Translations under genes and position numbers: made by a program
In this document: piece after piece, positions 36,389 through 45,770 of the stretch
How the letters are laid out: each line of letters opens with the position of its first letter
Position numbering within the stretch: the first letter of the stretch is position 1
The notes under the pieces: model-generated
Told to the model about the DNA's origin: nothing
Database searches by the model: none
The model's input: only the letters and a program-made list of their open reading frames with translations
Source of the DNA: K23-9 sp049680365
Lineage (GTDB): Bacteria > Planctomycetota > Planctomycetia > Pirellulales > Pirellulaceae
Reading direction: 5' to 3'
Length of the DNA: 64,000 nucleotides
Assembly: GCA_049680365.1 (NCBI GenBank)
Contig: JBAUHQ010000191.1
Span: forward strand, 5,310 to 69,309

Positions 36389-37822
36389 TCAAGTCGTTGA
36401 TGGTTCCGGCGCAGCGGTCTTCGTCGACTCATTACAATAAGCGCGAAGCAAAAAGAATAGCCGACATAGCATGGTTCCGGCAATCGAGATCACGAAACTC
36501 GTCGCGGCCGTGGCCAAGGTGCGATCCGAAAAAGCAAAGTTGGCAGCCAGTAGAATCAACAATCCAACCAATGCGGAATAGAAACTCTCGTAGGGGCGAT
36601 TTGCCGCCAATAGTCCTGCAGTCAGCACAAAGCTAAGTCCCATGAAAGGCATCGCTAAACCCAGCGTAGCTGTGATCGTGTTCGTGCCGCCGAAATGTTC
36701 GTCGAAATACTCGCCGTATTTTGGGCCGAAAAACAGGTCGGTCAGGTTCTCGCCAACGAGAAACAGCAGCGCCGAAAAACAGGAAAGCACACCTACGACC
36801 AAGACTCCATACTGCATCAAAATGCGTCGTAATCCCTTCCAGCCACTTTGGACAAATTCCTGTGCCGCGCGTGGTGCCAAGATACTGGTGATTCCCAGCA
36901 AGAATGGATTGGCTAACAACACGATCGTAAAACAGGCAAAGAACACCCCTGCGGCGGCTTCGTCGATCGCAAACGTCAGTACCCACACACACATGTACAT
37001 CGTTAAGACGGAGCAAACGTTTTCGCCCGCCACCCAGCGTCCGTAACGAAAGCTCTCCGTCACTTGCAAGCTGGTAGTCTTGCTGGCGAATTGAAAATCG
37101 TTGCGATAGATCAGCCACCAAACCGCCAGCCCGAATGCGTTGACACAGCCGATGACCACAAACACGGAAATCGCGCTGACGTTCGCTGCGAAGACCAAGC
37201 CAGCGAGAGCTGCTAAATAGCAAATCGCAAACAGGCATTCCATCCATGCCGACGCCGTGACTTGCAAATTGGCCAGTAACCAACGACGCGAAAATTCTCG
37301 CAGTAGTTGAAGGGGTGCCAGCGCTGCCGCAGCCACCAACGCTGCGCCCAGTTCAGGTTTCAAGATTTGGAAGCCTGATTGAATCGCAATTAAAACGCCT
37401 GTGACTGCTGCGATGACGCCGATGACAAGGAACGAAGTGATCAACATGCTGCCGGAAAACGATTTGCGTTGATCACTGGATCGTTTTTGATTGAACACCG
37501 TCAGCGGCGTTGTCACAAAGGCTTCGTGCAGTCCCACCAAGATCATCAAGACGCCGAACGCACTGGAGTAATACCCTAGTTGTTCTTCGCTACCCGACCC
37601 GAACCGCCCGCCGACTGTCATCGACGTCAATAAACGTGTGATGCTAAGGATGGCTTGAGCGGCCAAGGCCCAAAACACGGCCATCGGCAGTCGGCTGATC
37701 AGCGAACGTTTCACGACAACTGGTTGCACTGCGGCCATGATTGACTCCACCGGTGCACCATCAACCGAAGGGGTCGCCTCCGGTTTGGCCGTGCTGTCGT
37801 TGAGGGTGGAATTCTGAGACAT
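36389..37822 (-). CDS. polysaccharide flippase-like membrane protein (MATE/Wzx fold)
   Basis: 477 residues, with a soluble ~50-residue N terminus and then about 12-14 hydrophobic helices. Segments such as EAFVTTPLTVFNQKR and PLQLLREFSRRWLLA follow the pattern of oligosaccharide-lipid flippases. It probably moves a lipid-linked sugar across the membrane, but its substrate is unknown. I chose the ATG at 37822 (MSQNSTLND); 24 further codons are open upstream without features. It shares its transcript with the NYN nuclease gene. Confidence 0.75.
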   Translation of the reverse strand: MSQNSTLNDSTAKPEATPSVDGAPVESIMAAVQPVVVKRSLISRLPMAVFWALAAQAILSITRLLTSMTVGGRFGSGSEEQLGYYSSAFGVLMILVGLHEAFVTTPLTVFNQKRSSDQRKSFSGSMLITSFLVIGVIAAVTGVLIAIQSGFQILKPELGAALVAAAALAPLQLLREFSRRWLLANLQVTASAWMECLFAICYLAALAGLVFAANVSAISVFVVIGCVNAFGLAVWWLIYRNDFQFASKTTSLQVTESFRYGRWVAGENVCSVLTMYMCVWVLTFAIDEAAAGVFFACFTIVLLANPFLLGITSILAPRAAQEFVQSGWKGLRRILMQYGVLVVGVLSCFSALLFLVGENLTDLFFGPKYGEYFDEHFGGTNTITATLGLAMPFMGLSFVLTAGLLAANRPYESFYSALVGLLILLAANFAFSDRTLATAATSFVISIAGTMLCRLFFLLRAYCNESTKTAAPEPSTT

Positions 37823-37986
37823 GCTGAAATTGAGAGTTGTCGCTGCCTTCGGACCTTGCTGACTATAAACGGCAAGCGAAACGTAACAATCCATTTGGCA
37901 CCAGATTGGTCCCCAGATTTACGGATCGGCTGCCGAATGAACGTGATGAAATAGAAATATTCAGTGGTCCAAACCACTTTGAATTG

Positions 37987-38796
37987 TTATTTGGCAAGCG
38001 ACTCCGCCGCAGAATCTTTGGGATATTTCACAAATTTTAGAAATAGCCCCTGTGGCGGCGCGGTCTGGCCTGCGAGGTCGCGATTTTTGGCGGCGATTAA
38101 CTCGGGGATCCACTCTGGCGGCCGCCTGCCTCGACCGACTTCGACCATCGTTCCGACAATGTTGCGGACCATGTTGTAAAGGAAGCCGTTGGCTTCCACC
38201 TCGACAGTCAGCCTTTGGCGAGGCGTCGCGACGCGGTTCGCTTCCGCGCTGAGCTGTTCGACAAAAACATCACAAGCGTAGACGTGGCGAACCGTTGACT
38301 TGCGAATCGCACCGGCAGCTTGGAAACTGGCAAAATCCTGTTCGCCGACAAAGTAAGCGGCAGCCTGACGCATCAAGTCAGCATCAATTTCGTATTTCAC
38401 TCGCCAGTGATAGCGATGCAAGAACGCATCACGCGCACCGCCCAGTTGCAATTGATACCGATATCGTTTGCGACTCGCGTCACGGATGGCATGAAAGTCT
38501 TCGCCGACTTCGACGGACTCTGTTACCACGATGGTATCGGGCAGAAATGTGTTGACCGCGCGTTGTAGACTAGCAGCATCCGCAGGCCACGACTGGATCT
38601 TGCAATTAGCGACTTGTGCAATCGCGTGAACACCGGAGTCAGTTCGCCCGCTACCGATCACTTTGACAGACTCGCCCGTGATTCGGCGAATCGCTTTTTC
38701 AAGCTCGCTTTGGATCGTCGGATGTCCCAGTTGGATCTGCCAGCCGGCATAGTCCGTACCATCGTATGCGACGGTGAGTTTAAAATTACGCGACAT
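37987..38796 (-). CDS. truA: tRNA pseudouridine synthase A
   Basis: Makes pseudouridine at positions 38-40 of tRNA anticodon arms. Its 269 residues include VAYDGTDYAGWQIQ at the start, the catalytic aspartate motif GSGRTDSGVHA (Asp near residue 52), FHAIRDASRKRYRYQL, and NGFLYNMVRNIVGTMVEVGRG near the end. It is 30 bp downstream of asd on the same strand, so the two are probably transcribed together. Confidence 0.96.
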   Translation of the reverse strand: MSRNFKLTVAYDGTDYAGWQIQLGHPTIQSELEKAIRRITGESVKVIGSGRTDSGVHAIAQVANCKIQSWPADAASLQRAVNTFLPDTIVVTESVEVGEDFHAIRDASRKRYRYQLQLGGARDAFLHRYHWRVKYEIDADLMRQAAAYFVGEQDFASFQAAGAIRKSTVRHVYACDVFVEQLSAEANRVATPRQRLTVEVEANGFLYNMVRNIVGTMVEVGRGRRPPEWIPELIAAKNRDLAGQTAPPQGLFLKFVKYPKDSAAESLAK

Positions 38797-38826
38797 GCCG
38801 CTCGATTGGGTGCGTGACGTTCGTCG

Positions 38827-39846
38827 CTACTTGGCCGCTGCAGCGCTTCGTTGCACTAACAATTCAGCGATCTGAACTGCGTTGGTCGCAGCGCCTTTGC
38901 GCAAGTTGTCGCTGACACACCAAAACGCAATCCCGTTGCCGCCGCTAATGTCGCGGCGAATTCGACCGACAAATACATCGTCCTTGCCATCGCAATCACG
39001 CGGCATTGGATACTGCTTGTTTCCCAAATCATCGACCACCGTGATGCCCGGCGCGTCCTCAAATAACTGACGAGCTTCAGCGACCGTGAGTGGTCTTTCC
39101 GTCTCCACCAAAATCGATTCGCTATGGCCGATCGCGACGGGAACACGAACAGCGGTAGGGCAAACTTGGATCGATTCGTCACCCATGATCTTACGAGTCT
39201 CGTACACCATTTTCATTTCTTCACTGGTGTAGCCTTCGTGCTTTTCCGAACCGATCTGCGGGATCAAGTTAAACCCGATGGGGTGCTGAAACGTTTTGGG
39301 CGGATGCACGAGGCCTGTCAATGCGCTGCGAGTACTGTCGTTCAGCTCTTCAGTGCCAGCCAGCCCTGCACCGCTGGTTGCTTGATAAGTGCTGACGATG
39401 ACCCGTTTGACACGAGCCGCTTGGTGGAGCGGCGAGAGCGCCACGACCATTTGTGTGGTGCTGCAGTTTGGACTGGCGATGATGCCTTGGTGATTGTCGA
39501 CGGCTTCTGGATTGACTTCGGGAATGACCAACGGCACGGTTGGATCCATTCGCCAATAGCCGCTTTCATCGACAACCACGGCGCCTTCTTTGACAGCGTA
39601 CGGAGCGAAGTCTCGCGAGACTTCGTCGGGCGTGCTGGCGATGACAAGATCGATGTTCTTAAACGCACCGGGCTCCAGCAGTTCGATTTTGATCGTCTCG
39701 CCGTTGACGCGGACTTCTTGGCCAGCAGATCGCTCCGAAGCAAGCAGTTTCAGTCGCTTGTAAGGAAACTTTCGTTCTTGAAGCTGTTGAAGAACGATAC
39801 GGCCAACGGCACCGGTGGCACCAACAAGAGCAATAGTTTCGTACAC
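38827..39846 (-). CDS. asd: aspartate-semialdehyde dehydrogenase
   Basis: NADPH-dependent reduction of aspartyl phosphate on the path to lysine, threonine, methionine and diaminopimelate. Its 339 residues start with the nucleotide motif ALVGATGAVGRIVLQQL. The catalytic cysteine lies in SPNCSTTQM, and the catalytic histidine is probably in RVPVAIGHSESI. A truA gene follows. A small perfect hairpin (39869-39886) lies just upstream. Confidence 0.95.
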   Translation of the reverse strand: MYETIALVGATGAVGRIVLQQLQERKFPYKRLKLLASERSAGQEVRVNGETIKIELLEPGAFKNIDLVIASTPDEVSRDFAPYAVKEGAVVVDESGYWRMDPTVPLVIPEVNPEAVDNHQGIIASPNCSTTQMVVALSPLHQAARVKRVIVSTYQATSGAGLAGTEELNDSTRSALTGLVHPPKTFQHPIGFNLIPQIGSEKHEGYTSEEMKMVYETRKIMGDESIQVCPTAVRVPVAIGHSESILVETERPLTVAEARQLFEDAPGITVVDDLGNKQYPMPRDCDGKDDVFVGRIRRDISGGNGIAFWCVSDNLRKGAATNAVQIAELLVQRSAAAAK

Positions 39847-39868
39847 GATAGTAATGGTCTTTTGTAGA

Positions 39869-39886
39869 ACGGACTTCAGTCCGTTG
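39869..39886. repeat. palindromic hairpin AACGGACT-TC-AGTCCGTT
   Basis: 8-bp perfect inverted repeat in the 75-bp gap between the SUMF1 gene and asd, without a following T-run on either side. Probably a dispersed intergenic hairpin rather than a terminator. Confidence 0.6.
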
Positions 39887-39921
39887 CGGGGAAGGGAATT
39901 GGAATGTGAATTCTGACGGAG

Positions 39922-41076
39922 CTACGGATTTGTCTTTGTGTTGTCGGTACCAACAATACCGCGAACACCGCGTCCTTCATCGATCTTGAACTTCACTTGG
40001 TAGTCGATTTCTTCGGAGTGGGATTTCCAAAAGTTGTCAATCGTTTTGTCATCAAGCGGGTGATACGATTGAAACACACGAAACCCGATACCGCGAGCCG
40101 GGTCATCTGTGATCCACCAAGGGCTCTTGGGAATCTGCGGGTCAATGTCTTTCCAGATAACATAGTCCGAAGCAAGCCGTGCCGCACAGCGAAGCAACTT
40201 CGCGTCTTGGTCTTCCCAAGTGCCGCCGCGAACGACGCAAGGCGAGTCCTTGACAGGCCAGATCGCCATTTTGGTCGCGTTGTTGTCTTTGCCTGCAAAC
40301 GCTTTGTAACCGTCTTCGGTGTACTGGTTGATCGTCCATTCGCCCGCGTTGCCCAGCATGTCATATAAGCCGAATGCATTGGGTTTTTTGTTTCCAACTA
40401 ATCCTGCGCCATCGTCGGCAGTGTCATAAAACCAAACGTGGTCTTCGATGTCGTCTGTGCTATCGCCCCAGTAGTACGCAGTGGTCGAACCGGCGCGGGC
40501 AGCGTATTCCCATTCTGCTTCGGTCGGCAATCGAAATTGCTGCCGCGTTAATTTGCTGAGCCATTTGGTGAATTGTTGCGCTGAATATTGTGACATAGTG
40601 ACGGCTGGCTGCTCGTCATCCGTCACGTACTCGAAAGTGTAGCTGTCGTCGTAAAGTGGCGTGGGCGCGGTGACGACATCGACGTGATCTGCAGGCGGCA
40701 GGTTCGCGCCGCGTGCTTTGAAGGTGTCGTACAAGTTCATGAATTCTTTGTACTGCGTCCAAGTCACTTCGTGTTTGGCGACCCACATCGGATCGACGGT
40801 GACTTTCACTTGCGGGCCTTCGTCATCTTTTCTGCCTTCTTCGTCCGCCGGACTGCCCAGCATGAAAGTGCCGCCCGGGACGGGGATCATCTGGAATTTG
40901 ATTTCCGTTCCTGGGATCGTCACGGCGTAGGGCACCATGAAACCGTCAGCAACGGCGACAGAAATCCCGCTGTCAGGTTTGGTCTTGGCAATGCCAGGGT
41001 GAGATTTCGAAAGCGAATCAGCGAGTGATTCACCGACGAAAGTCAGCAGGATTGTTGCGATCAATAGGTGGCGCAT
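39922..41076 (-). CDS. secreted SUMF1/FGE-like domain protein (copy 1)
   Basis: 384 residues from the ATG at 41076, which gives a clean signal peptide (MRHLLIATILLTFVGESLAD). The fold signature is clear: IPVPGGTFMLGSPADEEGRKDDEGPQ, KHEVTWTQYKEF, RLPTEAEWEYAARAG, NAFGLYDMLGNAGEW, VVRGGTW and GIGFRVFQS. This is the formylglycine-generating-enzyme superfamily. However, the region after VVRGGTW lacks the paired cysteines of active FGE; only DSPC and LLRC occur. A structural or binding role is as likely as catalysis. A paralog lies upstream. Confidence 0.85.
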   Translation of the reverse strand: MRHLLIATILLTFVGESLADSLSKSHPGIAKTKPDSGISVAVADGFMVPYAVTIPGTEIKFQMIPVPGGTFMLGSPADEEGRKDDEGPQVKVTVDPMWVAKHEVTWTQYKEFMNLYDTFKARGANLPPADHVDVVTAPTPLYDDSYTFEYVTDDEQPAVTMSQYSAQQFTKWLSKLTRQQFRLPTEAEWEYAARAGSTTAYYWGDSTDDIEDHVWFYDTADDGAGLVGNKKPNAFGLYDMLGNAGEWTINQYTEDGYKAFAGKDNNATKMAIWPVKDSPCVVRGGTWEDQDAKLLRCAARLASDYVIWKDIDPQIPKSPWWITDDPARGIGFRVFQSYHPLDDKTIDNFWKSHSEEIDYQVKFKIDEGRGVRGIVGTDNTKTNP

Positions 41077-41103
41077 GTTGGACGATTCCAAGGAGTCAAA
41101 ATC

Positions 41104-41215
41104 GCTGCATCGTAGCTGGAGTCGCCAGACTTCAGGACAGAAGCTGCATCGTAGCTGGAGTCGCCAGACTTCAGGACAGAAGCCAAACGGACTGAATTCT
41201 GGCGAATCCAGCTAC
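41104..41215. repeat. 39-bp tandem duplication plus inverted partner
   Basis: Two exact 39-bp copies (41104-41142, 41143-41181). The core GTAGCTGGAGTCGCCAGAC of copy 2 (41151-41174) pairs with 41192-41215 in opposite orientation with 2 mismatches in 24. The whole is a REP-like hairpin with one arm duplicated. A degenerate copy of the core occurs near 42659. Confidence 0.85.
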
Positions 41216-41292
41216 AAAAATCATTCACGGCGTTGCGAGCGTTATTGGAACGAGGACTCGTTGGCAAGTCCACTACGACTGTGACAGTGTCT

Positions 41293-42486
41293 CTACTTAT
41301 CTTCCAACGCTTTGATGGCTTTGGGCAGATCCTTGTCGACCAAGCCCAAGCCGCCCCGTCCGCCGACGATGCGAGATTCGACATCGGCGATCACGTCTTC
41401 GCTGTTGGCTTCCCAAAACTTGGTGATCGTTTCTTTAGGAAGTGGCTTATAAGAACGGAACATACGGAATCCAACGCCACGCGCCGGATCGCTGGTGAAC
41501 CACCAGGGGCTCTTGGGGAAGTTCGGGTCTTCGACTTTCCACTCTTCGTCATCCGATGCTAGCCGAGCAGCCGCGCGAAGTTCTGGTGGGTCCATTTCCC
41601 AGCTTCCACCACGAACGACGGCTGGCGAGGATTCTTCGGGCCACTTCACGACGTTCGTCGCATTGACCGGCTGTTTGCCGGCGAACGATTTGTAGCCGTC
41701 TTCGGTGTAAGCGTTGACGGTCCATTCCGCTGCGCTGCCAAGCATATCGTGCAATCCGAAAGCGTTCGGTTCCTTTGATCCCACTTCCGCAGGTCCGTCG
41801 TCCGAGTTGTCAAAATTCCAAGCGTAGTCATCAATGTCGTCGGCCGATTCGCCCCAGTAGTAAGTCGTCGTGGTTCCCGCGCGAGCGGCGTATTCCCATT
41901 CCGCTTCGGTTGGCAAACGCAATTGCTGGTCGGTAACGCGGCTAAGCCATTTAGTGAATTGCTGCGCGGAATACTGTGTCATGGTGACGGCTGGCTGATC
42001 GGGTTCTTCGCCGTATTCGAAAGTGAAACTTGGGTCGTACAGTTCGGTCGGTGCCGTGATCGCGTCGACTTTGTTGTCGTCGGATACTTTGCGATCGCCG
42101 TTTGCTTCAAACGTTTTGAAGATGCCGTACAGCTTCATGTACTCTTTGTACTGAGCCCAATTGATTTCCTTTTTCATCACCCACATCGGGTCAACGACGA
42201 CTTCGATTTGCGGTCCTTCGTCGTCATTGCGATCTTCTTCCGAATCCGGGCTGCCAAGTTTGAACGTGCCACCAGGAACCGGCACCATTTCGATTTTCAG
42301 TTCCGTGCCCGGAATCATGAACTCGTAGGGCACCATGTAACCGTCATCGACTTTGACCGAAGGCCCATCGGCTGGCTTTTCTTTCGCGATGCCCAGCGTG
42401 GAGCCCGATGGAGCTTCGGCATTGGCAGGAACGCTCAATAGGAAGGCCGATATCCAAACAGTCGTAATGACAGAACAACGCAGCAT
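41293..42486 (-). CDS. secreted SUMF1/FGE-like domain protein (copy 2)
   Basis: 397 residues from the ATG at 42486 (signal MLRCSVITTVWISAFLLSVPANA). It is strongly similar to copy 1 in every block: GTELKIEMVPVPGGTFKLGSP, KKEINWAQYKEY, RLPTEAEWEYAARAG, NAFGLHDMLGSAAEW, VVRGGSW, GVGFRMFRS. No cysteine occurs in the region where active FGE has its pair (after VVRGGSW). The two genes are direct tandem paralogs separated by the REP-like repeat and may have arisen by duplication. Secreted, function unknown. Confidence 0.85.
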   Translation of the reverse strand: MLRCSVITTVWISAFLLSVPANAEAPSGSTLGIAKEKPADGPSVKVDDGYMVPYEFMIPGTELKIEMVPVPGGTFKLGSPDSEEDRNDDEGPQIEVVVDPMWVMKKEINWAQYKEYMKLYGIFKTFEANGDRKVSDDNKVDAITAPTELYDPSFTFEYGEEPDQPAVTMTQYSAQQFTKWLSRVTDQQLRLPTEAEWEYAARAGTTTTYYWGESADDIDDYAWNFDNSDDGPAEVGSKEPNAFGLHDMLGSAAEWTVNAYTEDGYKSFAGKQPVNATNVVKWPEESSPAVVRGGSWEMDPPELRAAARLASDDEEWKVEDPNFPKSPWWFTSDPARGVGFRMFRSYKPLPKETITKFWEANSEDVIADVESRIVGGRGGLGLVDKDLPKAIKALEDK

Positions 42487-42769
42487 GGTCAGTGTCTTGG
42501 GGTGAGGCGGGACGGGATTCAGGCGAACGTGCAACCGAAGAAATAAGCTACTTCTGGTTTACCATTATAAGCAAAAACGACTCTGGCCTGACGCTGGATT
42601 TTCGTTGTAGGCCGACAACGAGCAGTCAATGTTGCACAAGGCCACGCAAACCCACTCCATCGTAGCTTCAAGTCGCCTAATTAGCAGCCGCAAGAGCGTT
42701 TTCAAGGAATTCGTAGTGGACGAGGCAACGAGTCCCTGAGCACAAGACGCGTTTCAAAGTCACGTATGC
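42487..42769. other. gene-free stretch upstream of SUMF1 copy 2
   Basis: No gene seen. Around 42659-42676, CATCGTAGCTTCAAGTCGCC is a degenerate copy of the repeat core at 41108. Confidence 0.4.
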
Positions 42770-43270
42770 TTAGCTGCAGGGAACGTCGTCATATCGGCCG
42801 TCGAATCCGTAAATGGTCTCAAACGCGTGACGGGACCGAAGATGGGCCACAACATTCGCTGCTTCGACCGCACATTCCTTGTTCCGTTTTCGAAGTCGAC
42901 AAAAACACTCTCCAGCGTGGTTCGTAATTGCGAATTGTCCATTTAACAATTTGGCAACGTATGTCTTGGACGCGAGGCTTTGCGGATCGCTCGCGGGTGA
43001 ATCCGCTTCAAGGTCCAAGTCTATGAACGCTTGTTCGGGCCACGCGAAATCGCTTCCTTCAATTCGGTAAACAGGAATGTCCATATGGTACGTTTCAACA
43101 TAGAGTACTCGTGTGTCCCTTCCCGCTTGCAAATGCATTCTAGGGTCAAAAATCGAGTGTATGCTGATCGGGCTTGTCGTCGTGGATTCTCCAAGCATGA
43201 ACCTCAATTGGTCCTCGCCTAAAATCCGAACGCGATCTAATGGGCAAAATGCAGCTTGGCCGATCGGCAT
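42770..43270 (-). CDS. hypothetical protein
   Basis: 166 residues, no family recognised. It is a soluble, mixed protein rich in Asp and Arg, with the segment NHAGECFCRLRKRNKEC carrying three cysteines near residue 125. The ATG at 43270 has a strong ribosome site (GGAAGGA, 6 bp away), which is the main support that it is a gene. It lies next to the decayed RAYT, so it could be recently acquired; there is no direct sign of that. Confidence 0.65.
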   Translation of the reverse strand: MPIGQAAFCPLDRVRILGEDQLRFMLGESTTTSPISIHSIFDPRMHLQAGRDTRVLYVETYHMDIPVYRIEGSDFAWPEQAFIDLDLEADSPASDPQSLASKTYVAKLLNGQFAITNHAGECFCRLRKRNKECAVEAANVVAHLRSRHAFETIYGFDGRYDDVPCS

Positions 43271-43374
43271 GGTTTTCCTTCCGAAAGATTGAGGTGAATG
43301 GTAGTCATTGCCGCTACGGCAATGACTCCATCAGTGGAGGACGAAAAAAGGGGACAACGAAAAATGGACGCACC

Positions 43375-44026
43375 TCATTGTTTGTTTCTCGGTCGACCTC
43401 GCGGGCGTAGAGTATGCATTAGTTGAAGCCGTGCTGCTGATTGAGACACCCAGTCTTCGCTGCCCAAGGGGGGCGTCGCTTGACGCTTTGGCGAATCGCC
43501 TCAAGTTCAAGTTCGTTTTGCGGTTTATTGACGTGAGACAACCACTGTCGCCAGCGATTAACCGGCCAGGGGGCCAAGAAATTTGATTCGACCTGCTTCG
43601 CATGTTGTGGACGCCATAGACTTCCCAACTCTGCTCGTTTGCCAAGTTCGCACGCAGGGTGTTCCGTTCGGCGTATCGCAACACGTTCAATAGATAGCCT
43701 GCTTCTTCAATGGGAAAGGCTTTGAAGCGTCCTTGATACAGGTGTCCGGTTCCTTGGCTTTGATGATGGGCGTGCCAGCGCATCGTATGGGTGTTGGTGA
43801 GCCAACGAAAGAACCGCGTAACTTGGTGTTTGGTGTTGGGGCGGACCACGAAATGCCAGTGGTTGGGCATCACTCGGTAGGAAAAGAGCGGCAATCTTTC
43901 ACGCTCAAAGGCTTCCTCGATTACCCGCTCAAGGCTTCATAGTTTCAAACACGTTGGCCTCGCCACGGCGCGGTTGAGTACGTGAAAACAAACGCCAGCA
44001 GGGCATATCCTTGGTCGTCGAGGCAT
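43375..44026 (-). pseudogene. REP-associated tyrosine transposase (RAYT), frameshifted
   Basis: Three frames are needed to read it. The N terminus starts MPRRPRICPAGVCFHVLNRAVAR from the ATG at 44026. The core has ERVIEEAFERERLPLFSYRVMPNHWHFVV, holding the HWH-type HUH motif of Y1 transposases, then GHLYQGRFKAFPI with the tyrosine region. The C terminus is split again: LAPWPVNRWRQWLSHVNKPQ, then after a run of six G (about 43469-43474) LGSEDWVSQSAARL and the end RPRGRPRNKQ. At least three frameshifts, so non-functional. Relatives move REP hairpins. Confidence 0.9.
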
Positions 44027-44118
44027 GGTCCTAAGGTAAAGGTGTCTCCGACGCAAAACAATGAAGTGCGTCGCCTTTTCAGCCCCCTGGGATTTCAAGC
44101 GGTACACCGGTGCTCGGA

Positions 44119-44886
44119 TCACTCTTTAATCCCACTTAATAACTCAGATGCAATTTCCTTCGGAATCGAACGCTGAGGGTTATGGCCCCATGTGAAGGTC
44201 CGCACCGGCCATCCGCGCTGCTTCGCTCGTTGGTAATACGTGAAACGCGAATCGTTCTCCGCTTTTCCGCCATCCGTGAACAACCAATAGGTCGAGGGAA
44301 TGGTTTTCGCGGCTTCATTTTTAAGTTCGATTGGCTGAGTCAGCGTGGCCAATGGATGCGGGACGTCGCGGACGCTGTTCTGCCAGTCGACCGGGATTAG
44401 CCAGCCATCACCGTCTTCGTTCGCTCGTTTCGTCAACTGTGACTGCATATCGGGATGATGACTCAAGTAGGTTTCTCCGTCGTCCAACAAATGCGCGTCC
44501 AGATACATCACTCGGTTGATGCGATTGGGGATGGCATCGGCAACCCCCGAAGCAACCACGCCACCATAACTGTGGGCGATCAAAATCACAGGCTGAAGAT
44601 CGTTGAACTCGATGAGGTTGACGACGTCCTGAATGTGTGTGGACAGGTTGGTCTGTTTCGTTGCCAAATGGACGCGAGGACCAAGCCCGGTCAGAGAGGC
44701 GCGATGGACAGTGCCTTCGTATCCGGCAGCGATCCCTTCTGCCGTTTCCTTCCAATGATGAGAACCGCCCCAGGCTCCATGAATAATCACAATCGCAGGA
44801 AGCCCGTCAGCTTTCTCGGTTTGTGCATTTACATGCGAGCTAAATGCAACGAAGACAACTAGAACTGCAATGTTGGGCCGCTTCAC
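44119..44886 (-). CDS. secreted alpha/beta hydrolase
   Basis: 256 residues. The GTG start at 44886 yields a signal peptide (VKRPNIAVLVVFVAFSSHVNA), with a weak GAAGG site upstream. The frame is open for 158 more codons, but that part overlaps the next membrane-protein gene and reads as non-protein. Fold marks: oxyanion region VIIHGAWGGSHHW, nucleophile elbow AHSYGG, acid in MYLDAHL, and C-terminal histidine in WGHNPQR. Similar to small esterases of the salicylate-esterase type. Substrate unknown. Confidence 0.82.
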   Translation of the reverse strand: MKRPNIAVLVVFVAFSSHVNAQTEKADGLPAIVIIHGAWGGSHHWKETAEGIAAGYEGTVHRASLTGLGPRVHLATKQTNLSTHIQDVVNLIEFNDLQPVILIAHSYGGVVASGVADAIPNRINRVMYLDAHLLDDGETYLSHHPDMQSQLTKRANEDGDGWLIPVDWQNSVRDVPHPLATLTQPIELKNEAAKTIPSTYWLFTDGGKAENDSRFTYYQRAKQRGWPVRTFTWGHNPQRSIPKEIASELLSGIKE

Positions 44887-45053
44887 TTGGTTGAAACCTT
44901 CAAAGGGGGTGATCGGAGCTGATTCGTGTTTCTTTTTCGAGTGTTTCGTTGATTTTGGGAGAGAGCTTTGCGGTGGCCAGGCGAAGTTTTTTGGTGTGGG
45001 TAAACGTCTGACGCGAAACCAAATTTGGTACTGCAGAACTGTGAACGAAGTGT

Positions 45054-45638
45054 TTATTCCGAGCCGGCGTTGTGCTCTAGTCTCTGCAAGATGCCGGAAA
45101 CAAAGTTTTCGGAGTATCCAGCTAAAAAACACCACACCATCAACTTGCCCGCGCTGGCAATTCCGGCGGGACGCACGGTCAACCAGTCTTTGATCTTGGT
45201 CGGTGCAGTTTCGACAGTCCTTGTATCGAAATCGGGAAACAAGTTCATTGCTAGTAGTCCGTCGCCTTGCGTGCCGGTGATGATGCCGGATAAGAACAGA
45301 AAGTAGGCTACGGCAGCGAGCATACCGCCGTACAAAAGCGGCATCAGTAGCAGTGCCCATGACGTAGCGGCTTCGCGAATCACCACCGAGTCACTCATTC
45401 GAAGTCGGCGAAAAAACGCGATGCATGCTCCGAAGACGCCCGCGATAAATGCAAACCAGAAAAAGCCCAGGTCGGTGAAGCAGGCGGTCACAAACAACAA
45501 ACCCGTAGCGGTCATCAAGCCGATGTTGATGCACACGAAGCGATGGATCAGCAGCAAATAGTGTTCATTGGGACCGATGTCGATCGAACCGCTGTAAGAC
45601 TTCGGGGCAGTGGATCCTAGGTTGCTGTTTTCAGTCAT
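45054..45638 (-). CDS. small multi-helix membrane protein
   Basis: 194 residues from the ATG at 45638 (MTENSNLGST). About four hydrophobic helices: FVCINIGLMTATGLLFVTACF, FFWFAFIAGVFGACIAFF, ALLLMPLLYGGMLAAVAYFLFLSG, and a late segment KLMVWCFLAGYSENFV. No family recognised. FVSGIL and YSENFV near the C terminus recall DUF-type membrane proteins but without proof. It lies between a hydrolase and a zinc-ribbon membrane protein on the same strand. Confidence 0.6.
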   Translation of the reverse strand: MTENSNLGSTAPKSYSGSIDIGPNEHYLLLIHRFVCINIGLMTATGLLFVTACFTDLGFFWFAFIAGVFGACIAFFRRLRMSDSVVIREAATSWALLLMPLLYGGMLAAVAYFLFLSGIITGTQGDGLLAMNLFPDFDTRTVETAPTKIKDWLTVRPAGIASAGKLMVWCFLAGYSENFVSGILQRLEHNAGSE

Positions 45639-45770
45639 CGCATTTTCTTTAGTCAAAGTCGTCGTGCGTATTTTGTGTTCCCGAACGATCACAGTGTAGT
45701 TGGAAATACAACAAAGTCGCGATCGAACTAGATGGGCAGCGATTGAAAGAAACATCCGTCTTGCCAGCGT

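Noticed and set aside
41104..41215. CRISPR-like repeat between the SUMF1 genes
   Set aside because: Only two directly adjacent copies with no spacers, and an inverted partner typical of REP-like hairpins.
44887..45360. 158-residue N-terminal extension of the alpha/beta hydrolase reading frame
   Set aside because: It overlaps the membrane-protein gene on the same strand in another frame, reads as Arg/Cys/His-rich non-protein sequence, and a signal peptide begins at GTG 44886.
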